A stretch of DNA of 64,000 bases, taken from the NCBI GenBank assembly GCA_019119815.1, contig DWWH01000007.1, forward strand, positions 62,001-126,000. The letters run 5' to 3'. The stretch is from Candidatus Eisenbergiella intestinipullorum. Lineage in GTDB: Bacteria; Bacillota; Clostridia; Lachnospirales; Lachnospiraceae. How positions within the stretch are numbered: position 1 is the stretch's first letter; the number at the start of each line of letters is the position of its first letter. Positions 56,120-64,000 of the stretch are shown here, one piece after another. The position numbers and the translations under genes were made by a program. The notes below the pieces were generated by a model. It did no database searches and had not been told where the DNA came from. It worked only from the letters and a program-made list of their open reading frames with translations.

Positions 56120-57922
56120 TCAACCCTCCGCTATCGTGCCGTCGGTCAGGATGTAAAAGCATTTGGTGGCATAGACCTTGCTTCCGCTGTCCAGGGCATA
56201 GTAGTCAAACGCATCCTGCGTTTTCCCGGATTCATTGGTCGACCGTACTCTGATGAAATACTGGCCTTCCGGAAGAATGTCCATTTCCGTCTCCGGCACG
56301 CGCAGGTCCTGCTGAGAAAACAGGATATTTTCGAACAGGTAGTCAGAAGCAACTTCAACGTTGTAGGTGATTTCCTCATTATCAAAATCATAGGAGGCGT
56401 CCCAGACAAACCGCAGTTTTCCGTTTTCTACCGTCGGAACGCCGATATAAAAGGGAAGCGGCTTTTCCAGAGATTCCAGATACGCCTGATAATTTTCCCA
56501 GATCTCATCCGCCAGATGATCCGCTATCTGCTCATACTGTTCGGGCGTGAGAGGGGCGTACAGGAGATCCGGCATGCTGTATACATAAGGCTTTACCACA
56601 TCACAATAGGTATCGACCAGGCGGTTCACCTTTTCCTTTGTCAGATACTGCGAACGCAGGGTTTCTATGGCCTGCGTCAGGCCGTCCCTGTACTCTTTGA
56701 CCTTGTACATCCTCTGAAAGAGGATATTTCCCCAGTAATTGCTGATCCCCGCTTCCCAGCTTCCGGCGAATCCGTTCATTCCATGGATTGGATCCTCCAG
56801 CGCAGTAAGCGAAGCGTCGTTATCCCAGGAAATGATGTAGAACTTATCCAGATTCAAGGGGCTGTACAGGAAATAATTTCTTGCGTTCGTATCCTCATTT
56901 CCCATCAGGATCTGAAACCCCATCCAGTAGAACAGGTTCTCCGTATCAAACCATTTTTCTACGGTATCTTCGATCGGAACCGAGTAATCGTTCACGTCCT
57001 CCAGCATTTCGATCAGCTTGGAATGATCCGTATTGCCCTTGACCTCCAGATAGGTTTCAAAGGCATCCAGATCGAAAGTGGGGTCAGTGGCAAGCTTTAT
57101 GGCGTCTTCATATCTCAGAAATTCAAAAAACTCGTTTTTATATAACTGGCCGTTGTTGTCCAGTCCGTGCGTTTTCAGATAACGTCCGTTGATCTGCTCC
57201 ACCTGGGTATACAGGCCGTAATCTTCAAAAACACCGCTGCCGCCTTTCGTTTCATCCTTTACATACAGATGGACGAACTGGGTTCTGGCAGACATCATCT
57301 GCGGGATCTCCTTCATCAGGTCATAGGCCAGCTTATTGCGGAAGCGCAGCCCTTCTCCGCCATGCTTGTTCAGATTGATCGTTCTCTGATCACGCCATTC
57401 TCCCTTTCCTTCCTTTAATTCAATCTTATAATTTTTCTGTTCCCTCTTTGTGGAAGTCTGTCCCCTGATCTTCACAATGGCGTTCGGGACATTTTCCCCG
57501 TACCCGACTTCTCCGGGCAGAGGCCCGTTCTCATCGCCGACCTGAAGGATCCCTTCCACCGCGTATTGTTCCAGATCCCGCTCCTCATACCAATATTTGG
57601 AATAGGTATTGACTTCCGTCCAGGTGTGATCCGTATGTTCGGCCGGATTGCCTTCCCGGACGGTCAGATACATGGTGACCACACTGTCTTCCTCATCATC
57701 CTCATAAACGGACTTATTATCCCGCAGGCGATAATCCTCTACGGAAAGCGTCACCTTTTCCACGCTTTCCGACGCGGGAGGGCCGGAAGCTTCCTCTCCG
57801 GAAGCGGCGTCCTCTGAGGACGGACTGCCGTCTCCGCCGGCGGGCACGCTTACCAGGGCGCTGCCGCCAAGCAGCAGGAGCAGAGCGCCGATCAGGAAAA
57901 ACATCTGCAGATTATTCTTCAC
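56120..57922 (-). CDS. CotH-kinase surface protein 2 (paralog)
   Basis: 600-aa paralog of the 54272-56077 protein, alignable along its full length (same KIRGQTSTKREQKNYKIEL, GLYTQVEQINGRYL, GNEDTNARNYFLYSP, IISWDNDAS and fibronectin-like end). The N-terminal helix (NLQMFFLIGALLLLLGGSALV) lacks the Cys of the first paralog's lipobox, so it may be a membrane anchor or cleaved signal instead. The start is GTG at 57922, six bases after GGAAGGAG; it overlaps pelG by 11 bp. Two copies side by side imply a duplication followed by divergence, most clear in the signal and spacer regions. Confidence 0.88.
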   Translation of the reverse strand: MKNNLQMFFLIGALLLLLGGSALVSVPAGGDGSPSSEDAASGEEASGPPASESVEKVTLSVEDYRLRDNKSVYEDDEEDSVVTMYLTVREGNPAEHTDHTWTEVNTYSKYWYEERDLEQYAVEGILQVGDENGPLPGEVGYGENVPNAIVKIRGQTSTKREQKNYKIELKEGKGEWRDQRTINLNKHGGEGLRFRNKLAYDLMKEIPQMMSARTQFVHLYVKDETKGGSGVFEDYGLYTQVEQINGRYLKTHGLDNNGQLYKNEFFEFLRYEDAIKLATDPTFDLDAFETYLEVKGNTDHSKLIEMLEDVNDYSVPIEDTVEKWFDTENLFYWMGFQILMGNEDTNARNYFLYSPLNLDKFYIISWDNDASLTALEDPIHGMNGFAGSWEAGISNYWGNILFQRMYKVKEYRDGLTQAIETLRSQYLTKEKVNRLVDTYCDVVKPYVYSMPDLLYAPLTPEQYEQIADHLADEIWENYQAYLESLEKPLPFYIGVPTVENGKLRFVWDASYDFDNEEITYNVEVASDYLFENILFSQQDLRVPETEMDILPEGQYFIRVRSTNESGKTQDAFDYYALDSGSKVYATKCFYILTDGTIAEG

Positions 57923-59375
57923 GGGCCGCTCCTTCCCTGCGTTCCAGATAATTGCATAATCTGGAGAAAACGCCAAGCTTTTTATTTTCTACCAGGGCGC
58001 TCTTGCACAGCAGATAGTAGGGAAGCCTTCTGGTGTACCACTCCAGACGGATCCAACTGATCAGGTAGAAGGCCAGGCCGCCGAGGAGAAAACCGAAACC
58101 GAAGTAATTAACCTGCCCGAACAGGATCTGCCAGATGGTGGCGAGGATGCTGACGGCGGCAAAGGCAAAGGTGGCAAACAGGGCGCCCACATAGTCCTCG
58201 TAGTACAGCAGGATCAGCATGATCGTGTTGCTGACGGCATACAGGCCGTAGCCCGCGCAGAGCAGGCGGTAGATCCCCATGGAGGTATCGTTGAAGCCCA
58301 GCGGGAGCTGTTCCAGGACGAGGGAGCCGATCACGATGAACAGGAGAGTGGTGATCAACTGCTTGTGCGCGTTGAAGGCGAGCTCCTGGCGCAGCACGGA
58401 GAGCATCTCGTTTTCCGCCTGATCGATGTCCCGGATGGAACCGTTATCGTTGAAAAGGCTGTAATAGTTCCGGTACAGGGGATAGAACCGGACCTCCACC
58501 GAGGTCACGAAATTGATGGTGGTGATCAGGATGGAGAAAAAGGCGCACAGGGCCGGGACATCGTGCATGGGAGCCCCCCAGAACAGGCCTTCCACCTGAA
58601 CCTGGAGCGGGCCGAAATACATGATCACAAGGTGCGCAAACAGTCCCAGGTTGATGAAGATCCCGACAAGGGTCAGCAGCCGGTATTTATCGAGCCAGCG
58701 CAGGAAGGAAAAACGGCTTCCTTCGCTTCTGGGGAAATATTTCAGAAGCTGGCGGAAATACAGGGTCATCAGAAGCCCGTAGGCCAGGATCACGCACAGG
58801 AACAGGGTGGTGATCGTGACCTGTCTGGTCAGCACCAGAAGCAGGGCGAGCAGCAGGCCGCAGGCCAGGGAAATGGCGAAGTCCCGGACCAGGACCTGAT
58901 AGTCCTTCAGGGCCGTCAGGTAATTCATCTCCATCCATACGATGACCAGGATGAGATAGAACCACAGGCAGAGCAGACGGTAGATCACGAGCACCCCGGA
59001 AAAGTGCAGGAAGACGGCCCAGATCAGTCCGCCTCCCACCAGAAGGATGGAGGTGCTGCCGTAGAGGCTCGGGATGATCCGTTCCGGCCTTTCCTCGTAC
59101 AGCATGTCGGAAACGTAACGGGTGACCGGCATGTTGAAAACGCTGGTGGTGGTCAGGGAGGCCAGCAGGCAGTAGGTGAGCATACAGTTTAAAAGCTCCC
59201 TGTCGTGCCGGGACATACCGGCAAGCTGGGACAGGAAAGCCACGCTGACCAAGAGCACCACGCCCAGGATCATGGGCCCTGCGCAGATCAGGCCGGCATA
59301 GCCATACGCGCGGCACAGGCTGAACAGTCCTTTTTTTGTAAACAGTTTTTTCAGTGAGAAGCCGATCCCAGCCAA
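57912..59375 (-). CDS. pelG: PelG-like exopolysaccharide transporter
   Basis: 487-aa polytopic protein with about twelve hydrophobic segments, of the PelG family (MOP-type exporters). The N-terminus MAGIGFSLKKLFTKKG and GYAGLICAGPMILGVVLL are diagnostic. In Pseudomonas, PelG with PelD and PelE exports Pel polysaccharide. Here it lies next to pelF and overlaps it by 25 bp, as in Pel operons. pelD and pelE are not in the window and may lie upstream (right of 64000). Confidence 0.9.
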   Translation of the reverse strand: MAGIGFSLKKLFTKKGLFSLCRAYGYAGLICAGPMILGVVLLVSVAFLSQLAGMSRHDRELLNCMLTYCLLASLTTTSVFNMPVTRYVSDMLYEERPERIIPSLYGSTSILLVGGGLIWAVFLHFSGVLVIYRLLCLWFYLILVIVWMEMNYLTALKDYQVLVRDFAISLACGLLLALLLVLTRQVTITTLFLCVILAYGLLMTLYFRQLLKYFPRSEGSRFSFLRWLDKYRLLTLVGIFINLGLFAHLVIMYFGPLQVQVEGLFWGAPMHDVPALCAFFSILITTINFVTSVEVRFYPLYRNYYSLFNDNGSIRDIDQAENEMLSVLRQELAFNAHKQLITTLLFIVIGSLVLEQLPLGFNDTSMGIYRLLCAGYGLYAVSNTIMLILLYYEDYVGALFATFAFAAVSILATIWQILFGQVNYFGFGFLLGGLAFYLISWIRLEWYTRRLPYYLLCKSALVENKKLGVFSRLCNYLERREGAAREE

Positions 59376-60775
59376 TTTGTCATCACCTCTGTATAAGCGT
59401 TTTTGTAGTTTCGTATCATGTCATTGTGGCGGAAATAAAGCTCCACCCGTTTCTTTCCGATCTGCCCCATCTGGTAGCGTTCCTCCGTATGGGTGCACAT
59501 GCGTTCCATGGCGTTACAGAGCGCCTCCCGGTCCATGGGGGGCACGCAGTAGCCGGCGCAGCCCAGCTCGTCGCCCTCCATTCCGTTCAGAAGCTCTCTG
59601 CAGCAGCCCACGTCCGTGGTCACACAGGGACGGCCCGCGGCAAAGGATTCCAGGACGGAGAGGGGCTGCCCCTCCGAGATGCTTGTGAGGATGGTAAAAT
59701 CCAGCTTTTCCATATATTCCAGGACGTTTACCATACCGGTAAAATAGATCTCCTGGACACCGAGCTGTTCCGCCAGTTCATAGCATTCCTTTGCGTACTG
59801 CTCATCGTCCTCCGGCCCGATCACATGGAGCCGGACGTTTGTCATCCGGAACCGCAGCTCGTAGAAGGAATAGATCAGCGTCTTGATATCCTTGATGGGA
59901 GCCAGCCGGACGATGGCTCCGATATCAACCCAGCCATCCGCCTTTTTCAGCGGGATGTTGCAGAAGCGTTCGTAATGGATCCCGTTTGTGACCACGCGGC
60001 AGCGCTCCGGGGAGCAGCCGATCTCAATCTGGGTCTTCCTGGCGTTGTCAAACAGGCTGGTGATCATGGATGCCTTGCTGTATATGGCATCGGAGAGCAT
60101 GTAGAAAAAGCGCACCCAGAACCGTTTGAAGGCGGCGGGAACCCATCTGGCCCGGATGATCTCTTCTTCCCGTTCCCTGGTATAGATCCCGTGTTCCGTC
60201 AGCATGAACGGGGCGTGGTATTTATAGCTTCCCAGCCTGGCCATCAGGCCGCTGTAGCCAGTGGCAATGGCATGGTAGAGATCCGCCTTCGGGATATCCT
60301 GGCTGATGGTATACAGCACGGGAAGGAACATGGAACGCAGCGTATGGAACATGTCGGAAAACGCCGTATAGGGATAGTCCTTCTCGCAGATCCGGATCAG
60401 GATATTGAGGAATTCCTCACTGGTCAGAAAGGACATGGGCGGTATTTTCTTATCGTTGTACATTTCAAAGAGCACCTCCCAGTCCGGGCTCTTACAATGT
60501 ACGAAATCTGTCAGCGCCTGCAGCTCCTTTCCCGCAAATTTATATTTTTTTCCGTCGGAGGTAAGCTTCAGGGCGTCCTGCAGGAAGATTTCCTTTACTT
60601 CCACGATGTTTTCCGGCAGTTCGTACTTGAACTTCCCTCTGTCCTCGGAGGAAGCGCCAATGGTCAGGAGCACGAATTCATGCTCCGGCATGGCCTTGAT
60701 ATACTGGTGCATCCAGGTGGACACGCCGCCGGTTACATAAGGGTAGCACCCTTCAAGAATGACACAGATACGCAT
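59351..60775 (-). CDS. pelF: PelF-like glycosyltransferase (GT4)
   Basis: 474-aa retaining glycosyltransferase of the PelF family, the polymerase of Pel-type exopolysaccharides. The N-terminal MRICVILEGCYPYVTGGVST (loop with the conserved GGV-S) is diagnostic. The GT-B fold's second half has IVRLAPIKDIKTLIYSF and the donor-binding E-x7-E motif SEGQPLSVLESFAAG with PCVTTDVGCCRELL. The start at 60775 follows AGAGGGAAAAC; an extension to 61036 has no ribosome binding site. It lies 25 bp after a DUF2194 gene. Sugar donor unknown (UDP-GlcNAc/GalNAc in known systems). Confidence 0.92.
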   Translation of the reverse strand: MRICVILEGCYPYVTGGVSTWMHQYIKAMPEHEFVLLTIGASSEDRGKFKYELPENIVEVKEIFLQDALKLTSDGKKYKFAGKELQALTDFVHCKSPDWEVLFEMYNDKKIPPMSFLTSEEFLNILIRICEKDYPYTAFSDMFHTLRSMFLPVLYTISQDIPKADLYHAIATGYSGLMARLGSYKYHAPFMLTEHGIYTREREEEIIRARWVPAAFKRFWVRFFYMLSDAIYSKASMITSLFDNARKTQIEIGCSPERCRVVTNGIHYERFCNIPLKKADGWVDIGAIVRLAPIKDIKTLIYSFYELRFRMTNVRLHVIGPEDDEQYAKECYELAEQLGVQEIYFTGMVNVLEYMEKLDFTILTSISEGQPLSVLESFAAGRPCVTTDVGCCRELLNGMEGDELGCAGYCVPPMDREALCNAMERMCTHTEERYQMGQIGKKRVELYFRHNDMIRNYKNAYTEVMTNWLGSASH

Positions 60776-60800
60776 GTTTTCCCTCTGTTTTTTGTTGCCG

Positions 60801-62705
60801 TCAGTGGTTCGTATTGTCGGTTTCTGTTTCCGGCGTCCCCCGCCGGATGACCACATGGGACGAGGCGGCGGAGACCAGATACAGGCCGCCGCCCATATCC
60901 TGCAGCGTGCCTCCGCTGATGCAGGTTTCAGGATCTTCCGGAAGCCTTCCGTTGATGCGCAGGAAAAGAAAGGCCTCGTCCTGGAAATTGTCCAGATCCA
61001 GGATGATCTCCTCCTGCGTGACCATCTGGTCCACATCCAGATAGTAATATCGCTGTACCGCGCCGGCCATTTCCGATGCGGTCAGGTTGCGGATCTCCGG
61101 GGCGGCCGTATACAGCCAGTCCAGATATTCCTCCAGCCGGCCGCGCATCGCTTCCCAGCCGGCTTCGGCGCCGCGGTCCACGTCCAGCACATCGTCCGGA
61201 TGCTGGAAATGGGAGTTGACATAGTGGAGGTTCAGCTCGGAAAGGGCGGAAATCTCCATAAACGGATCGATGATCAGGCCGGAGATCACACGGGGGGTTT
61301 CCACGATGCCGTCCTGCGCCACCTCGAATTCCTGGGTATATTCCACGTCTCCTTCAAAGTAGATGCTGGCGATGGCCCGGATTTGAGGAAAATCCTCCGA
61401 CAGGATCTGCCTTCCTTCCTCCGACAGGATATTGGAGGGCGGAACATAAACCTGGGGCGTGACGCCGGGATACAGGTCTTCCGTAAAGGAGATCAGCTCT
61501 TCGATGGAAGCGCGCATGTCTTCCCGGCTCTCCCAGTAATCATAGTCAAACAGACGTTCATAGGTTCCCGGAACATAATCTTCCCCGAAACCGGCGTCAA
61601 AGCCTTCCCTGCACAGTGGGATGTGGTTATAGCCGTGCAGCCCGATCTCGCCTCCCAGACGCAGAAGGGAGGAACCGAAATACTGGAACCGCTGGGTATT
61701 CATATTGGAGGAAAAGGGACCTTCCAGATTGTCCGAATAATCCTCGATGACCATCCCGCTGTAGCGGATGCCGTATTCCTGTGCAAGCTCCTGCAGATCC
61801 GGCCACCAGATATTGGTATAAAAATCGGAAACGCTCAGCCCGTAATCCCGTTCAATATAGGTGCTGGTACCGGAGGGGACGGGAGAGGGGAAATCATCCA
61901 GGTAAAAGGCGCTCGCGTTGATCACCGGCCAGGAAAAAGCGTCGGAAAGAAGGCTGTACGCAGCGGCGTACAGGCCGCGGTAGGCCTTCCCGGTGATCCC
62001 GAAGTTCATGAACACCACCCTGCCGTCCCCATGCTCCCGTTCCCAGAGGATGGGAAGCTCCCGTTCGTCGCTGCTGACGAGGTGAACGGTGCAGTCGCCG
62101 GACAGGCTCAGGGTCAGCGCGGATTCAAAGGGCTCTTCGATGAGAAAATCCTTTCCCTGTCCTCCCAGCAGCAGGTCGGAGCTGCACCGGAAGCCGGGAA
62201 GCTCATACATTTCCCAGCCGGATTCCTGAATCCCCATCTGGACGCCGAGAGAACGGAAGAAGTTATCGCCCTGGGGCGGGATATAGATCATGAGGCCGCC
62301 GCCGTCCGCCACCCAGTCCATGAGCGCAAAGGCCTGGTCGCCAAGGATATCATATTCCTTGATGGCGGCCACCACCTTCTCATACCGGCCGGGGGAGGGC
62401 ATGGCCTGTTTGGACAGATCCACGAAATCCGCGGTCACATGGAGCTGCCCGAACAGGGAACGGACATCCTCTTCGGCAAGGACGGATTCCGGCTCCGCGC
62501 TGTTGCAGAGGACCAGACATTCCGCCCGCCCGTCTGTTTCCTTCTGGATCTCCGAAAAGGTCTCCCCGGGAAGGAGCGAAACCAGCGGTTCCTCCTGCGC
62601 ATAACGCCCGTAGAACTGCTGGCCGATCAGGGCGACGGAAAGCAGGACGAACGCCAGACATATGATGATGACAGGGAAAAAGCGAAATCTTTTGTGGGTT
62701 CCCAC
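60801..62705 (-). CDS. DUF2194 putative polysaccharide deacetylase 1
   Basis: 634-aa protein with one N-terminal membrane helix (FFPVIIICLAFVLLSVALIG) and an extracellular body. A flavodoxin- or glutamine-amidotransferase-like region covers about 50-260. The deacetylase-like half carries SAFYLDDFPSP (metal-ligand Asp pair), GLHGYNHIP and NSHFQHPDDV (His and Asp ligands), resembling the DUF2334/NodB family. The GTG at 62705 follows AAGGAGGATTTAA. In Pel systems PelA carries a deacetylase, so this is a good functional stand-in; activity is inferred. Tandem paralog follows upstream. Confidence 0.85.
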   Translation of the reverse strand: MGTHKRFRFFPVIIICLAFVLLSVALIGQQFYGRYAQEEPLVSLLPGETFSEIQKETDGRAECLVLCNSAEPESVLAEEDVRSLFGQLHVTADFVDLSKQAMPSPGRYEKVVAAIKEYDILGDQAFALMDWVADGGGLMIYIPPQGDNFFRSLGVQMGIQESGWEMYELPGFRCSSDLLLGGQGKDFLIEEPFESALTLSLSGDCTVHLVSSDERELPILWEREHGDGRVVFMNFGITGKAYRGLYAAAYSLLSDAFSWPVINASAFYLDDFPSPVPSGTSTYIERDYGLSVSDFYTNIWWPDLQELAQEYGIRYSGMVIEDYSDNLEGPFSSNMNTQRFQYFGSSLLRLGGEIGLHGYNHIPLCREGFDAGFGEDYVPGTYERLFDYDYWESREDMRASIEELISFTEDLYPGVTPQVYVPPSNILSEEGRQILSEDFPQIRAIASIYFEGDVEYTQEFEVAQDGIVETPRVISGLIIDPFMEISALSELNLHYVNSHFQHPDDVLDVDRGAEAGWEAMRGRLEEYLDWLYTAAPEIRNLTASEMAGAVQRYYYLDVDQMVTQEEIILDLDNFQDEAFLFLRINGRLPEDPETCISGGTLQDMGGGLYLVSAASSHVVIRRGTPETETDNTNH

Positions 62706-62745
62706 TTAAATCCTCCTTCCTTCCGATACAGACAGCCGACAGCCT

Positions 62746-64000
62746 TCAGTCCCCGGACGCAAGGCCGATCGAGATCTCAGCCGCATCCGCCCTTAACAGA
62801 TACAGTCCCCCGGCCAGCTCCGTCAGCTCCCCGCCCTGTACGCCGGCGGGGCTGCCTTCGTTGATCCGGACGAAAAGCCAGGCTTCATCCTGAAAATTGG
62901 AAAGGCTGATGCGGATCTCGTCTTCCAGCCGTTCCACCTGCGGATCCAGATAATAATACCGCTGTACGGCTCCGGCCGTTTCCGTCCCGGTGAGATTCCG
63001 GATCATGGGAGCGGAGGTATACAGCCAGTCCATATAGTGATCCAGGTTATTTCTCATGGTCTCCCAGCCCAGCGCCGCGCCGCGGTCTTCGTCCAGCGTA
63101 TCGTCCGGGTGCTGGAAATGGGAGCTGACAAAGTGCATGTTCAGCTCGGAAAGCGCCGCGATCTGCATATAGGAATCCAGGACATAGCCGGAGATCACCC
63201 GCGGGGTCTCCACGATGCCGTCCGCCGCGACCTCAAATTCCTGCTCGTATTCCTGCTCGCCGGTAAAATAAATACTGGCGATCGCCTTCACATCCAGGAA
63301 ATCCTCGGCCAGGATCTGCCGTCCTTCTTTGGAGAGGATGTTGGAGGGCGGGACATAGACCTGGAAGGCTTCGTCGGGATAAAGCTCCCGGCAGAAACGG
63401 TCCAGCTCCGCCATCGCGGCCCGGATGTCGTCGGGGCTTTCCCACGGTTTATAGGTGTCGAATTCATCCCCATAGTCAAAATTATCCAGTACCAGGGGCA
63501 TGTGGTTATAGCCGTGGTAGCCGATCTCGCCGCCCATATCCAGAAGATCGTTGCCGAAATACCGGAAGCGCTGGATATCGCTGCTTCCCTCCAGCGGAGC
63601 ACTGTTTTCATCGGAATAGTTCTCAATGACCAGCCCGGTGTAGCGGACGCCGTATTTTTCCGCCAGGTCCTTCACGTCCGGCCACCAGACGTTGGTGTAG
63701 AAGGTCCCGATATCCATATGGTAGTCCTGTTCGATATATTTTCCTTCTCCCACGGGAACGGGAGAGGGGAAATCGTCCAGATAAAAAGCGGAGGCATTGA
63801 TCACCGGATAGACGCAGACGTCGGAGAGAAGACTGTAGGAGGCGGCGTAAAAACCGCGGTAAGCCTTCTCAAAATAGTTCAGGTTATTGACGACGACCGT
63901 CCCTTTGCCGTAGCTGCATTCCCAGATGATGGGAAGCTCCCGGTCGTCCGCGCTGACCAGATGGATGGTGCAGTCTTCATAGAGGGAAACGGTGCTGGAG
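62746..64000 (-). CDS. DUF2194 putative polysaccharide deacetylase 2 (5' partial)
   Basis: Paralog of the 60801-62705 protein. Reading continues uninterrupted through the right window edge, so the N-terminus is missing; the last 418 or so residues are present. Before the first visible ATG at 63804, the frame reads LVSADDRELPIIWECSYG and KAYRGFYAASYSLLSD, matching the paralog, so it is coding there too. Same ligand motifs: ASAFYLDDFPSP, YHGYNHMP, SSHFQHPDDTL. The 40 bp to its paralog and shared orientation make it the first gene of the operon visible here. Two deacetylase-type proteins may act on different sugars or steps. Confidence 0.82.
   Translation of the reverse strand, partial: SSTVSLYEDCTIHLVSADDRELPIIWECSYGKGTVVVNNLNYFEKAYRGFYAASYSLLSDVCVYPVINASAFYLDDFPSPVPVGEGKYIEQDYHMDIGTFYTNVWWPDVKDLAEKYGVRYTGLVIENYSDENSAPLEGSSDIQRFRYFGNDLLDMGGEIGYHGYNHMPLVLDNFDYGDEFDTYKPWESPDDIRAAMAELDRFCRELYPDEAFQVYVPPSNILSKEGRQILAEDFLDVKAIASIYFTGEQEYEQEFEVAADGIVETPRVISGYVLDSYMQIAALSELNMHFVSSHFQHPDDTLDEDRGAALGWETMRNNLDHYMDWLYTSAPMIRNLTGTETAGAVQRYYYLDPQVERLEDEIRISLSNFQDEAWLFVRINEGSPAGVQGGELTELAGGLYLLRADAAEISIGLASGD

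Noticed and set aside
60759-62864. 701-aa open frame on the plus strand opposite the DUF2194 gene
   Set aside because: The minus frame has family motifs (YLDD, HGYNH), a ribosome binding site and a clear paralog; the plus frame has none and only mirrors high-GC codon bias.

Overview
This is a 64 kb stretch of a Gram-positive, anaerobic Clostridia chromosome, most likely Lachnospiraceae. The evidence is the moderately high GC content, strong AGGAGG ribosome binding sites with frequent GTG and TTG starts, the aroE-aroK-aroQ and scpA-scpB pairs, a biotin-dependent sodium-pump decarboxylase locus, GH25 and choline-binding-type wall enzymes, and GH51 and GH2 plant-glycan hydrolases. I see no phage, CRISPR array, rRNA operon or complete insertion sequence. 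Genus assignment is not possible from the sequence alone.

Layout. 1-2.5 kb: end of a dipeptide/nickel-type ABC transporter operon (permease cut by the window edge, then two ATPases). 2.5-4.9 kb: a tightly overlapping yqeG-aroE-aroK-aroQ run. 5.1-9.5 kb: efp, a DUF5688 protein, tRNA-Arg(CCG), an SH3-repeat membrane protein and a small unknown helical protein. 9.6-17.2 kb: gdhA, an AI-2E-type permease, cardiolipin synthase, alaS and rpsU (58 aa). 17.3-26.1 kb: envelope and chromosome genes (a CmpB-like membrane protein, GH25 lysozyme, two DD-carboxypeptidases, a metallophosphoesterase, scpAB, a flotillin). 26.3-31.8 kb: a CoA-type carboxyltransferase, an OadG-like lipoprotein, a biotin carrier, the OadB sodium pump and an OadA-type carboxyltransferase in one locus. 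31.9-36.6 kb: a thioesterase, an AraC regulator divergent from a GH51 arabinofuranosidase, and an RsmF-like methyltransferase. 36.7-45.9 kb: a YHYH/peptidoglycan-binding protein, carB without carA, a GH2 beta-galactosidase, an unknown protein and a PHP phosphatase. 46-49.4 kb: gapA, pgk and tpiA.

The right-hand 14.5 kb (49.4-64 kb, all minus strand) is one compact operon of eleven genes. In transcription order it holds two DUF2194 putative polysaccharide deacetylases (the first cut by the window edge), PelF-like glycosyltransferase, PelG-like transporter, two CotH-kinase lipoproteins, a VTC/polyphosphate-polymerase-fold protein, DUF4956, a DUF4832 hydrolase-like protein and two DivIVA-type coiled-coil proteins. 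It looks like a Pel-type exopolysaccharide machine fused to a secreted-kinase/VTC module and tied to a cell-pole or division scaffold. It is the best candidate here for a poorly described system.

A second discovery is a 135-bp non-autonomous mobile element (MITE-like). Two inverted copies (4935-5069 and 16765-16899) differ at 9 positions with no gaps. Each has imperfect terminal inverted repeats, and each is flanked by its own perfect 8-bp target duplication. One copy inserted into the last codons of alaS and now supplies its stop codon. A separate 87-bp structured insert with 8-bp flanking repeats sits between the biotin carrier and oadB.
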